64,000 bases of DNA from Paramixta manurensis (GTDB lineage Bacteria; Pseudomonadota; Gammaproteobacteria; Enterobacterales; Enterobacteriaceae): the NCBI RefSeq assembly GCF_013285385.1, contig NZ_CP054212.1, positions 1,550,001 through 1,614,000 on the forward strand, read 5' to 3'. This document shows, one piece after another, positions 52,504 through 61,320 of this stretch. The position numbers and the translations under genes were made by a program. The notes below the pieces were generated by a model. It searched no databases. It saw only the letters and a program-made list of their open reading frames with translations, and had not been told where the DNA came from. Every line of letters starts with the position of its first letter. Positions within the stretch are counted from its first letter, which is position 1.

Positions 52504-53427
52504 ATGATGGACTTACCTCGTTTGCGTCGCGGTTTAGTGGGGTTTACCGCTTTAATGACGCTGGCAGGAGCCGCGCATGCCGCCGACCCGGTGCGCGTGG
52601 GCTCTAAAATTGATACCGAAGGGTCACTGTTGGGAAACATTATTTTGCAGGTGCTGGATAAACACGGCGTCAAAACCGTCAACAAAATCCAGTTGGGTAC
52701 CACGCAAGTGGTGCGCGGAGCAATCACCTCCGGCGAACTGGATATTTATCCGGAGTACACCGGCAATGGCGCGTTCTTTTTTAATGATGAAAAGGATGCG
52801 GCATGGAAAAACGCTCAGGCCGGTTATCAGAAAGTGAAGCAACTTGACCAACAAAAAAATCATCTGGTCTGGTTAACACCGGCTCCGGCAAATAATACCT
52901 GGACCATTGCGTTGCGCGGAGATGTGGCGCAGAAAAATAAACTCAACTCGCTGGCTGATCTAAGTCAGTATTTGAAGTCCGGTGGCGAGTTCAAGCTGGC
53001 GGCCTCGGCGGAATTTATTGAACGCGCGGATGCCTTACCTGCATTTGAGAAAGCCTATGGCTTTAAGCTTAGCCAGGATCAACTGCTGTCGCTGGCGGGC
53101 GGCGATACCGCCGTGACAATTAAAGCTGCCGCGCAGCAAACCTCCGGCGTGAATGCCGCCATGGCATATGGCACCGATGGGCCGGTAGCGGCGCTGGGGC
53201 TGCAAACCCTGAGCGATCCGAAAGGTGTGCAGCCCATCTATGCACCGGCGCCGGTGGTGCGTGAAGCTGTGCTAAAACAATATCCGCAGATGGAAAAATG
53301 GCTGCAACCGGTGTTTGCGACGCTGGATGAAAAAACCTTGCAGGGGCTCAACGCGAAAATCGCCGTCGACGGTCAGGACGCGAAGAAAGTGGCGGCGGAC
53401 TACCTGCAACAGAAAAAATTACTCTAA
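52504..53427 (+). CDS. osmF: Glycine betaine-type ABC transporter substrate-binding protein OsmF (YehZ)
   Basis: Periplasmic binding protein of the OsmF-YehYXW importer, a low-affinity, RpoS-regulated glycine-betaine system in E. coli. Signal peptide ends AHA about residue 23. VGSKIDTEGSLLGNIILQ, GELDIYPEYTGNG and AAMAYGTDGPVAALGL are near-identical to E. coli. ATG 52504 has AAGGA 6 nt upstream; the ATG at 52480 is less well placed. Length is 307 residues. Confidence 0.94.
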   Translation: MMDLPRLRRGLVGFTALMTLAGAAHAADPVRVGSKIDTEGSLLGNIILQVLDKHGVKTVNKIQLGTTQVVRGAITSGELDIYPEYTGNGAFFFNDEKDAAWKNAQAGYQKVKQLDQQKNHLVWLTPAPANNTWTIALRGDVAQKNKLNSLADLSQYLKSGGEFKLAASAEFIERADALPAFEKAYGFKLSQDQLLSLAGGDTAVTIKAAAQQTSGVNAAMAYGTDGPVAALGLQTLSDPKGVQPIYAPAPVVREAVLKQYPQMEKWLQPVFATLDEKTLQGLNAKIAVDGQDAKKVAADYLQQKKLL

Positions 53428-53446
53428 TCTTTCTTTATTGACCTGA

Positions 53447-53471
53447 GCCGGAGGCGGGATTCTCCTCCGGC
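53447..53471 (+). promoter_or_regulatory. Intergenic stem-loop between osmF and yehY
   Basis: GCCGGAGG (53447-53454) and CCTCCGGC (53464-53471) with a 9-nt loop lie inside the operon just ahead of the yehY ribosome site (GGAG). There is no T tract. It would suit 3'-end protection of osmF mRNA, giving more binding protein than permease. Inferred. Confidence 0.5.
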
Positions 53472-53484
53472 AAACGGAGACATT

Positions 53485-54645
53485 TTGCGTATCACAATTC
53501 ATAACCGTGTGTTACTGCTGCTGACTGTGCTACTGATTGTGGCGATGGTCGCTTTTCCCTTTCTCAATTTTGCGCCTAATCGCCTCGTCTCGGGACAACC
53601 AGTGTCATTAAGTCAGGCGATGCACGGTGTCAGTTGGCTGCTGCTGTTACCGCTCCCGCTGTTATTCCTGCTGGCCTGGTGGCCAACGCATCGCCTCCCG
53701 CTGGCGCTAGTAGTGATCCTAAGCGAAATTTTACTGACCTCGTTGGTGGCATTAAGTGGCCAACACGCCGCGCGGCTCGCCTCGGAAGGCAGCGCATTGG
53801 CCCGTACCTCATTTGGTAGCGGCTTATGGATTGCCGCCGCGCTCTGCTTATTGATTGCCGCCGATGCGCTGACACGCTTAACGCGTAGCGCGTTATGGCG
53901 TTTGCTGCTTAATGCGCAAATGTGGTTACCGATTGTCGCGTTGTTACTGATGGGGCAATTAGATCAACTGGCCCTATTGAAAGAGTACGTTAATCGGCAG
54001 GATGTGTTCGACCAGGCGTTCAGCCGCCATATTCTGCTGCTATTTGCCACGCTGATCCCGGCATTGCTGATGGGGATTCCATTGGGATTGCTTTGCTACC
54101 GTAAGGCGCACGTACAGTCAGTGGTGTTCGCGGTGTTGAATATTATCCAGACGGTGCCCTCGGTGGCGCTGTTCGGTTTATTGATTGCGCCATTAGCCGG
54201 GCTGGCAAAGGCTCTCCCTTGGTTGGGCGACCTTGGCGTGAGCGGTATTGGCCTTGCGCCAGCGCTCATTGCCTTGGTGCTGTATGCGTTATTACCGCTG
54301 GTGCGTAGCGTGGTGGCTGGATTACAACAGGTACCGACCGAGGTGCTGGAAACCGCGTGGGGGATGGGCATGACCCGCGCGCAAATTTTCTGGCACGCGG
54401 AAGTACCGCTGGCATTGCCGGTATTATTGAGCGGGTTACGCGTGGTAACCATACAAACCATCGGTATGGCGGTGATCGCTGCGCTCATCGGCGCCGGTGG
54501 GTTTGGCGCAATTATTTTCCAGGGGCTGTTAAGTAGCGCACTGGAGTTGGTTTTGCTGGGCGTTATCCCGGTGATTGTGATGGCGGTGATCGTCGACGCA
54601 TTGTTTAAATTTTTGATTTCTGTGCTGGAGGCGAAGCACTCATGA
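53485..54645 (+). CDS. yehY: Glycine betaine ABC transporter permease YehY
   Basis: A 386-residue inner-membrane permease. The extended N-terminal half has several hydrophobic segments, followed by a BPD_transp_1 domain with the coupling loop (PTEVLETAWGMGMTRAQIFWHAEVPLALPVLL). The start is TTG 53485, 4 nt after ACGGAGACAT and consistent with E. coli length (385). It overlaps yehX as ATGA. Confidence 0.92.
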   Translation: MRITIHNRVLLLLTVLLIVAMVAFPFLNFAPNRLVSGQPVSLSQAMHGVSWLLLLPLPLLFLLAWWPTHRLPLALVVILSEILLTSLVALSGQHAARLASEGSALARTSFGSGLWIAAALCLLIAADALTRLTRSALWRLLLNAQMWLPIVALLLMGQLDQLALLKEYVNRQDVFDQAFSRHILLLFATLIPALLMGIPLGLLCYRKAHVQSVVFAVLNIIQTVPSVALFGLLIAPLAGLAKALPWLGDLGVSGIGLAPALIALVLYALLPLVRSVVAGLQQVPTEVLETAWGMGMTRAQIFWHAEVPLALPVLLSGLRVVTIQTIGMAVIAALIGAGGFGAIIFQGLLSSALELVLLGVIPVIVMAVIVDALFKFLISVLEAKHS

Positions 54646-55577
54646 TCCAATTCAACCAGGTCAGCAAATACTTCGACGGCAACGCGGCGGTCAGCAACCT
54701 GACGCTGAATATTGATGAAGGTGAGTTTACCGTATTGATTGGCACCTCAGGCTCCGGTAAATCGACCACCTTAAAAATGATCAATCGGATGATTGAGCAT
54801 GATGAAGGCACCATCAAATTCGCTGGTGAAGAGATTCGCCGCTTCAATGCCCAGGCATTGCGCCGCCGGATGGGATATGCCATTCAGTCGATCGGCTTAT
54901 TTCCCCACTGGACGGTGGAGAAGAACATTGCCACGGTGCCTGCCTTACTCAACTGGCCAAAAGCACGCATTCACGAGCGCGTCGGTGAGTTATTAGCCTT
55001 ACTCAATCTGGACGACGATTTTCGCCACCGTTATCCGCACCAACTGTCCGGTGGGCAGCAGCAACGGGTCGGGGTGGCGCGGGCGTTAGCGGCCGATCCG
55101 GAAGTGCTGTTGATGGATGAACCGTTCGGTGCGCTTGATCCGGTGACGCGTAGCGCATTGCAACAGGAAATTATCCGTATCCATCAGCTTTCCGGGCGCA
55201 CCATTGTGCTGGTGACGCACGATATTGATGAAGCATTAGTCTTGGCGGATAGCATTGTCTTGATGGATGGCGGGCGCGTGGTTCAGCAAGGGAAACCGAT
55301 TGAGCTATTAACGCGACCGGCCAATGAGTTTGTGCGTGATTTCTTCGGGCGCAGCGAGTTAGGCGTTCGGCTGTTGTCGTTGGGACATGCCGGCGCGGCG
55401 GTTCGCCGTGGTGAATGGCTGGAAGGCGAGCCGATTGAGGAAACGCTCACGTTGCGCGAAGCGTTATCGCAGTTCATCGCTCGTCAGACGGATAGGTTAC
55501 CGGTAGTTGATAAACAGCAGAAGCCGTTGGGCGTGCTGCATTTTAGCGATCTACTACGGCAGCGGGAGGCATTATGA
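54642..55577 (+). CDS. yehX: Glycine betaine ABC transporter ATP-binding protein YehX
   Basis: A 311-residue OpuC/ProV-like ATPase. Walker A is GTSGSGKST (residues about 33-41), with AIQSIGLFPHWTVEKNI, signature LSGGQQQRVGVARAL and Walker B LLMDEPFGALDP. A single CBS-like segment near the C-terminus (DRLPVVDKQQKPLGVLHFSDLL) may sense ionic strength as in OpuA-type systems. ATGA overlaps with both flanking permease genes. Confidence 0.94.
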   Translation: MIQFNQVSKYFDGNAAVSNLTLNIDEGEFTVLIGTSGSGKSTTLKMINRMIEHDEGTIKFAGEEIRRFNAQALRRRMGYAIQSIGLFPHWTVEKNIATVPALLNWPKARIHERVGELLALLNLDDDFRHRYPHQLSGGQQQRVGVARALAADPEVLLMDEPFGALDPVTRSALQQEIIRIHQLSGRTIVLVTHDIDEALVLADSIVLMDGGRVVQQGKPIELLTRPANEFVRDFFGRSELGVRLLSLGHAGAAVRRGEWLEGEPIEETLTLREALSQFIARQTDRLPVVDKQQKPLGVLHFSDLLRQREAL

Positions 55578-56308
55578 TCCGGCTGCTACGCTCGCCGTTA
55601 CTGTGGTTGGCGGCGCTGTTCATCGCGCTGTTACTGGCGATGCCGTATAGCGGGCCGCTGTTCGCGCACTGGTTCCCTCAGTTAGAACGTCCGCTTTATT
55701 TACAGGATAGCTTTAGCCAACTGGCCGTGGCGCATATTGAACTGGTGGCGGTCTCCAGCTTGCTCGCCATTGTGATTGGGATGGGGGCCGGCATTCTGGT
55801 TACCCGTCGCGCCGGGCGGGAATTTCGTTCGCTGGTTGAAACCCTCGTCGCCGCCGGGCAAACCTTCCCACCGGTAGCGGTGCTGGCAATAGCCGTGCCG
55901 GTCATCGGTTTTGGTGAGCAACCGGCGATTATTGCGTTGTTGCTGTATGGTTTATTGCCGATTTTGCAAGGTACGCTCGCGGGCATTGGCGCGGTACCGG
56001 CCAGTGCGCGTGATATTGCCGAAGGCGTTGGAATGCATCCGTGGCAGATTTTATGGAAAGTGGAGCTTCCGCTGGCGGCGCCGGTGATTTTGGCGGGCGT
56101 GCGTACCTCGGTAATTATTAATATCGGCACGGCAGCGATTGCATCGACAGTTGGGGCGAAAAGTTTAGGAACGCCGGTGATTATCGGCCTGAGCGGCTTT
56201 AATACCGCCTATGTAATACAGGGCGCTATTCTGGTCGCGTTATTGGCGATTGTGACTGACCGGTTGTTTGAGCGGCTACTACGTTGGCTCAACCGGCATG
56301 CAGAATAA
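55574..56308 (+). CDS. yehW: Glycine betaine ABC transporter permease YehW
   Basis: A 244-residue second permease of the system. It has a BPD_transp_1 domain with an EAA-like loop (ARDIAEGVGMHPWQILWKVELPLAAPVILAG) and NIGTAAIASTVGAKSLGTPVI. It is the last gene of osmF-yehY-yehX-yehW; its 3' end overlaps antisense yohO by 20 bp. Confidence 0.94.
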   Translation: MIRLLRSPLLWLAALFIALLLAMPYSGPLFAHWFPQLERPLYLQDSFSQLAVAHIELVAVSSLLAIVIGMGAGILVTRRAGREFRSLVETLVAAGQTFPPVAVLAIAVPVIGFGEQPAIIALLLYGLLPILQGTLAGIGAVPASARDIAEGVGMHPWQILWKVELPLAAPVILAGVRTSVIINIGTAAIASTVGAKSLGTPVIIGLSGFNTAYVIQGAILVALLAIVTDRLFERLLRWLNRHAE

Positions 56309-56396
56309 TGGTATAGCCGACCAGCATCAGTCCGCCCATGCCGCCAAGGGCCATGATTAGAAACAGCGTGATAACCGCAATTTTTTGCCAGTTCAT
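56289..56396 (-). CDS. yohO: Small membrane protein YohO (35 residues)
   Basis: A single-helix inner-membrane protein reading MNWQKIAVITLFL, then a Gly/Met-rich hydrophobic helix, ending GYTIILHAG. It is the same length as E. coli YohO and shares the MALGG-GG-ML-GYT-IL-AG pattern and the position between yehW and mlrA. Function is unknown. No strong ribosome site is seen; an in-frame ATG five codons upstream (56411) is an alternative start. The 3' end overlaps yehW. Confidence 0.85.
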   Translation of the reverse strand: MNWQKIAVITLFLIMALGGMGGLMLVGYTIILHAG

Positions 56397-56486
56397 TACG
56401 TAACGACTCATCACAAAAGAAAAGAGGGCGGATGATAACGCGATCCGTCCTCTCATACCAGGCGATTTGCGGCATACACCATCTGA

Positions 56487-57215
56487 TTAGTCGGCTGCCG
56501 CTATGGTAAAACCGGCTTGCTGCCACTGTTCGAGCTGTTCTTGTTGACGTTGGGTCAGTTTTTTACCGGTCCAGACAAACAGTTGCAGGCCAGGAAACAG
56601 ATCGGGCCGGGGGTTTTCCAGCGGTTCCGCCAGTACGTCAATACGCCATCCCTGTTGTGATAAGCGCCACGCCTCCAGCCACAGCCGCGGACGATCCTCG
56701 CTGTTCCAGCCGATCAAGAGTGCGTCTTTACCGGGTTTTTTGCGTTCAGCGGTAAGGCAAAATGCCACGTAATCAATGAGTGCGCCATCCAAAAAACTAC
56801 ATAGTGCGCGGGCGGTATTTTGTTCCAGGCCCAGCCGCTGGCGCACCGGGAGGATCACATGATCAATCAGGGTATCGGCCGGATTTTCACGGCCCATAGT
56901 GGCGATTTTGGCGCGCAGTTTTGACGGTTTGACCTGGCGTAGCACCGCGACCAACTCCTCCTGCAAGCGGGTCCAGCCATCGTGAGTATCAAGCACTTCA
57001 CCTTCAAGCAGCGCTTTCACTTTACCGACTGGCACGCCGCTTTCTACCCAGCGCTTTATCTCTTCGATGCGGCGAATATCCTGATCATCAAACTGCCGGT
57101 GGCCGCCTTCGCTGCGCTGTGGTTTCAACAGCCCGTAACGCCGCTGCCAGGCGCGCAGCGTCACGGGATTAATGCCGCAACGTTCGGCGACTTCCCCAAT
57201 GCTATAACGGGTCAT
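56487..57215 (-). CDS. mlrA: MerR-family regulator MlrA
   Basis: Transcription activator of csgD and so of curli and cellulose biofilm in E. coli and Salmonella. In 242 residues an N-terminal MerR winged helix (YSIGEVAERCGINPVTLRAWQRRYGLLKPQRSEGGHRQF) precedes a divergent B12-binding-like C-terminal domain. A GAGGAATTG ribosome site precedes ATG 57215. Three TGTACAA sites upstream suggest autoregulation and perhaps control of leuE. Confidence 0.93.
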   Translation of the reverse strand: MTRYSIGEVAERCGINPVTLRAWQRRYGLLKPQRSEGGHRQFDDQDIRRIEEIKRWVESGVPVGKVKALLEGEVLDTHDGWTRLQEELVAVLRQVKPSKLRAKIATMGRENPADTLIDHVILPVRQRLGLEQNTARALCSFLDGALIDYVAFCLTAERKKPGKDALLIGWNSEDRPRLWLEAWRLSQQGWRIDVLAEPLENPRPDLFPGLQLFVWTGKKLTQRQQEQLEQWQQAGFTIAAAD

Positions 57216-57228
57216 TCAATTCCTCGGG

Positions 57229-57296
57229 TGTACAACTTACTACTATAACGTTAGCGGAGCTTGCCATTCCTGTACAATATTTTTTTATTTGTACAA
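57229..57296. promoter_or_regulatory. Three TGTACAA sites in the mlrA-leuE interval (putative MlrA operators)
   Basis: TGTACAA at 57229-57235, 57271-57277 and 57290-57296, all in one orientation. The last two form TGTACA-N13-TGTACA in AT-rich DNA, close to the MlrA site reported upstream of csgD (TTGTACA-N12-TGTACAA). The first lies 14 bp from the mlrA start codon, where binding would repress. Confidence 0.65.
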
Positions 57297-57430
57297 TTTA
57301 ACCAACAGATTTGTGGCATGGTCTTCTCTTCGGGAGAAATTATGACGTAATATCAGAGCAGATAAACCCCCGGAACGAGATAAAGTGAGCGGGTTATCAT
57401 TTGATTAACCAACGAGGAAGGGAGCAGAGC

Positions 57431-58069
57431 GTGTTCGAAAGTCTCGGTATTATCAACCTTTGGACCTATCTGGCCGGTTTACTGTTTATTGTATTATTAC
57501 CGGGGCCAAACTCTCTTTACGTGCTGAAAACCGGCGCATCGCGCGGTATTAAAGCCGGTTATAAGGCGGCAACCGGGGTCTTCCTGGGTGATGCGATTTT
57601 GATTTTCCTTGCCTATATCGGCGTCGCATCGCTGATTAAAGCCTCTCCGCTGTTGTTTAATACCGTGCGTTATCTGGGCGTTGCCTATCTGCTCTGGTTG
57701 GGAATAAAAATTTTTCACGCCAATTTTCTCAGCAAAAAACCGCAGAACGCCGCGGCGGAAATTCATAGCGAGCGCATTTTCCGTAAGGCGCTGATTCTGA
57801 GTCTGACCAATCCGAAAGCGATCCTGTTTTATGTCTCTTTCTTCGTTCAGTTTATCGACTATAGCTACCCGCATACGTGGATTTCGTACAGCGTACTGGC
57901 GCTTTTCCTTGAGGCCTTTAGCTTTATCTATCTCACAGTGCTGATTATTGGTGGCACGGTGCTGGCGGCATTCTTTGCGCGCCGTAAGGCGCTAGCGAAA
58001 GTCGGCAATGGGCTGATTGGGTTTTTGTTTATTGGTTTTGCCGTGCGTTTGGCTACGCTAAGTGCTTAA
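57431..58069 (+). CDS. leuE: Leucine efflux protein LeuE (LysE/RhtB family)
   Basis: A 212-residue inner-membrane amino-acid exporter with six hydrophobic segments. The family signature LPGPNSLYVLKTGASRGIKAGY is followed by G-FLGDA and SLTNPKAILFYVSFFVQFID. GTG 57431 with GGGAGC upstream matches E. coli LeuE's start. In E. coli leuE is elsewhere on the chromosome, so this placement beside mlrA and dinG is local. Confidence 0.88.
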   Translation: MFESLGIINLWTYLAGLLFIVLLPGPNSLYVLKTGASRGIKAGYKAATGVFLGDAILIFLAYIGVASLIKASPLLFNTVRYLGVAYLLWLGIKIFHANFLSKKPQNAAAEIHSERIFRKALILSLTNPKAILFYVSFFVQFIDYSYPHTWISYSVLALFLEAFSFIYLTVLIIGGTVLAAFFARRKALAKVGNGLIGFLFIGFAVRLATLSA

Positions 58070-58120
58070 TACCTTGCTGCCGCGCCGTAAATCTGCGCTT
58101 TCAGGCTGACGCTGAAACGA

Positions 58121-58140
58121 TACTGTGTAAAAATACAGGT
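58121..58140 (+). promoter_or_regulatory. LexA box of dinG
   Basis: TACTGTGTAAAAATACAGGT has the CTG-N10-CAG core (58123-58138), 24 bp upstream of the dinG ATG, in the position of the known E. coli dinG SOS box. Confidence 0.9.
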
Positions 58141-58163
58141 CAATTCAGCAGAGACCGGACATT

Positions 58164-60326
58164 ATGGCGTTAACCGCAGCGTTAAAAGCGCAAATCGGCG
58201 AGTGGTACAAAGCCCTTCAGCAACAGGTGCCGGATTTTATTCCGCGTTCACCGCAGCGCCAGATGATTGCCGAAGTGGCGAAAACGCTGGCGGGCGATGA
58301 CGGGCGTCATCTGGCGATTGAGGCGCCGACCGGCGTGGGGAAGACGCTAGCTTACCTGATCCCGGGTATTGCCGTGAGCCGGGCAGAAGAGAAACCGCTG
58401 ATTGTGAGTACCGCTAATGTGGCCTTGCAAGATCAAATTTTCAGCAAAGATTTGCCGCTACTGAAAAAAATCATTCCGGAACTTAAATTCACCGCTGCTT
58501 TTGGACGTGGGCGTTATGTCTGCCCGCGCAATCTCTCCGCGTTGGCGACCGATGCTGATAAGCAGGGGGATTTACCGCTGTTTCTTGACGATGATCTCAC
58601 CGCCAGTAAAGAGGAGCAGGCGCTGTGTGTGCGGCTGGAAAAAAACCTCAATCGTTATCAATGGGATGGGCTGCGCGATCATTGCGATGAGGCGATTGAT
58701 GATGGCCTGTGGCAGCGGCTTAGCACCGATAAAGCTAACTGCCTGGGGCGTAATTGCCACTGGTTTCGCGAATGTCCGTTTTTTGTCGCGCGGCGTGAAA
58801 TTGAACAGGCCGATGTGGTGGTGGCTAATCACGCGTTAGTGATGGCGGCACTGGAAAACGAATCGGTTTTGCCGCCGGCGAAACAGTTATTGCTGGTGTT
58901 GGATGAAGGGCACCATTTGCCCGACGTCGCGCGTGATGCGCTGGAAATGAGTGGCGATATTACGCCCGGCTGGAACGCGCTCCAGCTCGATCTTTTTGTG
59001 CGCCTGGTGGAGCAATGCATGGCGCAATTTCGGCCAAAATCGCCGCCGCCATTAGCCAATATTGAACGCCTGAAAGGGCATTGTGAGGAAGTACGCGAAC
59101 ACTTACAGATGCTGGCAACTTTACTTAGCGGCCTACTGCCACTGGCGGAAAGCGAGGCGGAGTATCGTTTCGAGATGGGCAAACTGCCGGAAGCGGTTCT
59201 GACCCTTTGCGCACGTTTATATAAACTGAGCGACGCGCTACGCGGCCTGGCGGAGGCGTTATTAAACGATCTGAGTGAAAAGACCGGCCAGCATGATGTG
59301 GTACGTTTGCATCGCACCCTCATGCAGATGAACCGTACCTTTGGCTGGTTCGAAGCAATGAGTAAATTGTGGCGGCTGGCGGCGATGGAGCAGGCCTCCG
59401 GCGCGCCGGTCTCGAAATGGGTGACGCGTGAACTACGCGAAGGCAACCCCCATTTGCTGCTGCACTGCGCCGGTATCCGCGTAAGCGATCAACTGGAAAA
59501 ACTGCTGTGGCGTAAAGTACCGCATGTGATTTTGACCTCCGCCACGCTGCGCTCTCTCAACAGTTTTCACCGGCTTCAGGAAATGTCCGGCCTCAGTGAG
59601 AAGCCAGGTGACCGCTTTGTGGCGCTCGACTCGCCGTTTCGCCACGTCGAACAAGGGAAGTTGATCATTCCGCAAATGCGTTACGAACCGCTGATGGCCA
59701 CTGAAGCGCAGCATATTGCGGAAATGGCGCATTTTTTCCGGCAACAGATAAGCCTTGGTAAGCACAAAGGGATTTTGGTGTTGTTTGCCAGCGCCCGCGC
59801 GATGCAGCTCTTTCTCAGCCAGGTTACCGCGCTGCGGTTAATGATGTTAGTGCAGGGCGATCAGCCGCGCTACCGGCTGGTGGAGTTGCACCGCCAACGC
59901 GTGCAACAAGGCGATACCAGTATCTTGGTTGGGCTACAATCTTTTGCCGAAGGGCTGGATTTAAAAGGCGAGCTGCTCTCCCAAGTGCATATTCATAAAA
60001 TCGCTTTCCCGCCGGTGGACAGTCCGGTAATTTTGACGGAAGGAGAATGGCTGAAAAGCCTGCGACGCTATCCATTTGAGGTGCAGAGTCTACCCAGCGC
60101 CTCTTTTACCTTGATACAACAGGTGGGGCGTCTGATCCGTAGCCATGACTGCTTTGGCGAGATTGTGATTTACGATCGGCGGCTGATCAATAAACCCTAC
60201 GGCGCACGCTTATTAAAGGCATTGCCGGTGTTTCCGATTGAACAACCGGCGATGCCGGAAGGGGAAATTCGGCTTCAGACGCCCAAAAAAGCGCCACGTA
60301 CAACGAAAGTCGCGCGGCGCAGTTAA
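58164..60326 (+). CDS. dinG: ATP-dependent DNA helicase DinG
   Basis: SOS-induced XPD-like 5'-3' helicase that unwinds R-loops, D-loops and forked DNA. It has 720 residues. Walker A is EAPTGVGKT (53-61). The [4Fe-4S] cysteines are C120, C193, C198 and C204. DEGHH is motif II, and HKIAFPPVDSP and QQVGRLIRS are in the C-terminal helicase half. The basic C-terminal tail is shared with E. coli. It resumes the 17-minute gene order after the inserted block. Confidence 0.96.
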   Translation: MALTAALKAQIGEWYKALQQQVPDFIPRSPQRQMIAEVAKTLAGDDGRHLAIEAPTGVGKTLAYLIPGIAVSRAEEKPLIVSTANVALQDQIFSKDLPLLKKIIPELKFTAAFGRGRYVCPRNLSALATDADKQGDLPLFLDDDLTASKEEQALCVRLEKNLNRYQWDGLRDHCDEAIDDGLWQRLSTDKANCLGRNCHWFRECPFFVARREIEQADVVVANHALVMAALENESVLPPAKQLLLVLDEGHHLPDVARDALEMSGDITPGWNALQLDLFVRLVEQCMAQFRPKSPPPLANIERLKGHCEEVREHLQMLATLLSGLLPLAESEAEYRFEMGKLPEAVLTLCARLYKLSDALRGLAEALLNDLSEKTGQHDVVRLHRTLMQMNRTFGWFEAMSKLWRLAAMEQASGAPVSKWVTRELREGNPHLLLHCAGIRVSDQLEKLLWRKVPHVILTSATLRSLNSFHRLQEMSGLSEKPGDRFVALDSPFRHVEQGKLIIPQMRYEPLMATEAQHIAEMAHFFRQQISLGKHKGILVLFASARAMQLFLSQVTALRLMMLVQGDQPRYRLVELHRQRVQQGDTSILVGLQSFAEGLDLKGELLSQVHIHKIAFPPVDSPVILTEGEWLKSLRRYPFEVQSLPSASFTLIQQVGRLIRSHDCFGEIVIYDRRLINKPYGARLLKALPVFPIEQPAMPEGEIRLQTPKKAPRTTKVARRS

Positions 60327-60348
60327 CCTTTTTGCAGGAACACGCTTA

Positions 60349-61320
60349 ATGCTGCTGTACACCAAAATCATTAAAGAAGTCGGGCGCGGTAAAAATCACG
60401 CACGGGATATTGATTTCGATACCGCGCGCGCGCTGTATCGCGCGATGCTGGCAGGAGAGGTGCCGGATCTGGAGTTGGGTGCTTTGCTGGTGGCTTTCCG
60501 CATTAAAGGAGAAGGTGAACAGGAGATGCTCGGGTTTTATCAGGCAATGCAGGAGAGCATGATGCGTCTTACGCCGCCAGCCGGTCAACCGATGCCGGTG
60601 GTCATTCCGAGTTATAATGGCGCCCGTAAACAGGCCAACCTCACGCCGCTACTGGCGTTGCTGCTCGCCAAACTGGGCTTTCCGGTGGTGGTGCACGGCA
60701 TCAGCGAAGATCCGACGCGCGTGACCAGCGAAGCGGTCTTTGCGGCGCTTGGCGTCGCGCCAGCGCGTGATGCGCAAGAGGCGCAGGCGAAACTGAATGC
60801 CGGTGAAGCGGTCTTTATCACCATTGATACGTTGTGCGCGCCAATGGCGAAGCAGTTAGCGCTACGCTGGCGGCTGGGGGTAAGAAGCAGCGCTCATACG
60901 CTGGCGAAGCTGGCAACGCCGTTCGCTGAGCGGGCCGCGTTGCGTTTATCCAGCGTTTCCCATCCGGAGTATATTCCACGCGTGGCTACCTTCTTTAGTG
61001 CAATTGACGCGCCGGCGTTACTGCTGAATGGAACCGAGGGTGAGGTTTACGCCAATCCGTTGCGGTGTCCGTCGATTAACCTGGTAACGGGCGACGCCGC
61101 CGAGCCGCAGGTGTTACTCGCACGCCAGCAAGAGAGCGATGCGCAACTGCCAGCGGCAAAAGATGCCGCAACCACCGCCGCATGGATTCAGGCGGTCATC
61201 AATAAAACCCTGCCGGTGCCGCAAGCGTTACGTGGGCAAGTCGCCTGCTGTTTGGTGGCGACCGGGCGCAGCGAGACGCTTGAGGAAGGCTTCGCATTGC
61301 TGACAGCGGCAGGATATTAA
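60349..61320 (+). CDS. ybiB: YbiB, TrpD2-type nucleic-acid-binding protein
   Basis: A 323-residue member of the anthranilate phosphoribosyltransferase-like family. E. coli YbiB (TrpD2) binds nucleic acids and lacks transferase activity. VIPSYNGARKQANLTPLLALLLAKLGFPVVVHG and RSSAHTLAKLATPF are conserved. ATG 60349 is 22 bp after the dinG stop, as in the E. coli dinG-ybiB operon, so it is likely SOS-induced by readthrough. The stop overlaps that of the convergent M20 gene by 3 bp (TTAA). Confidence 0.9.
   Translation: MLLYTKIIKEVGRGKNHARDIDFDTARALYRAMLAGEVPDLELGALLVAFRIKGEGEQEMLGFYQAMQESMMRLTPPAGQPMPVVIPSYNGARKQANLTPLLALLLAKLGFPVVVHGISEDPTRVTSEAVFAALGVAPARDAQEAQAKLNAGEAVFITIDTLCAPMAKQLALRWRLGVRSSAHTLAKLATPFAERAALRLSSVSHPEYIPRVATFFSAIDAPALLLNGTEGEVYANPLRCPSINLVTGDAAEPQVLLARQQESDAQLPAAKDAATTAAWIQAVINKTLPVPQALRGQVACCLVATGRSETLEEGFALLTAAGY

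Noticed and set aside
56209..56526. 105-codon minus-strand frame
   Set aside because: Overlaps yehW, yohO and mlrA in another frame; explained by those genes.
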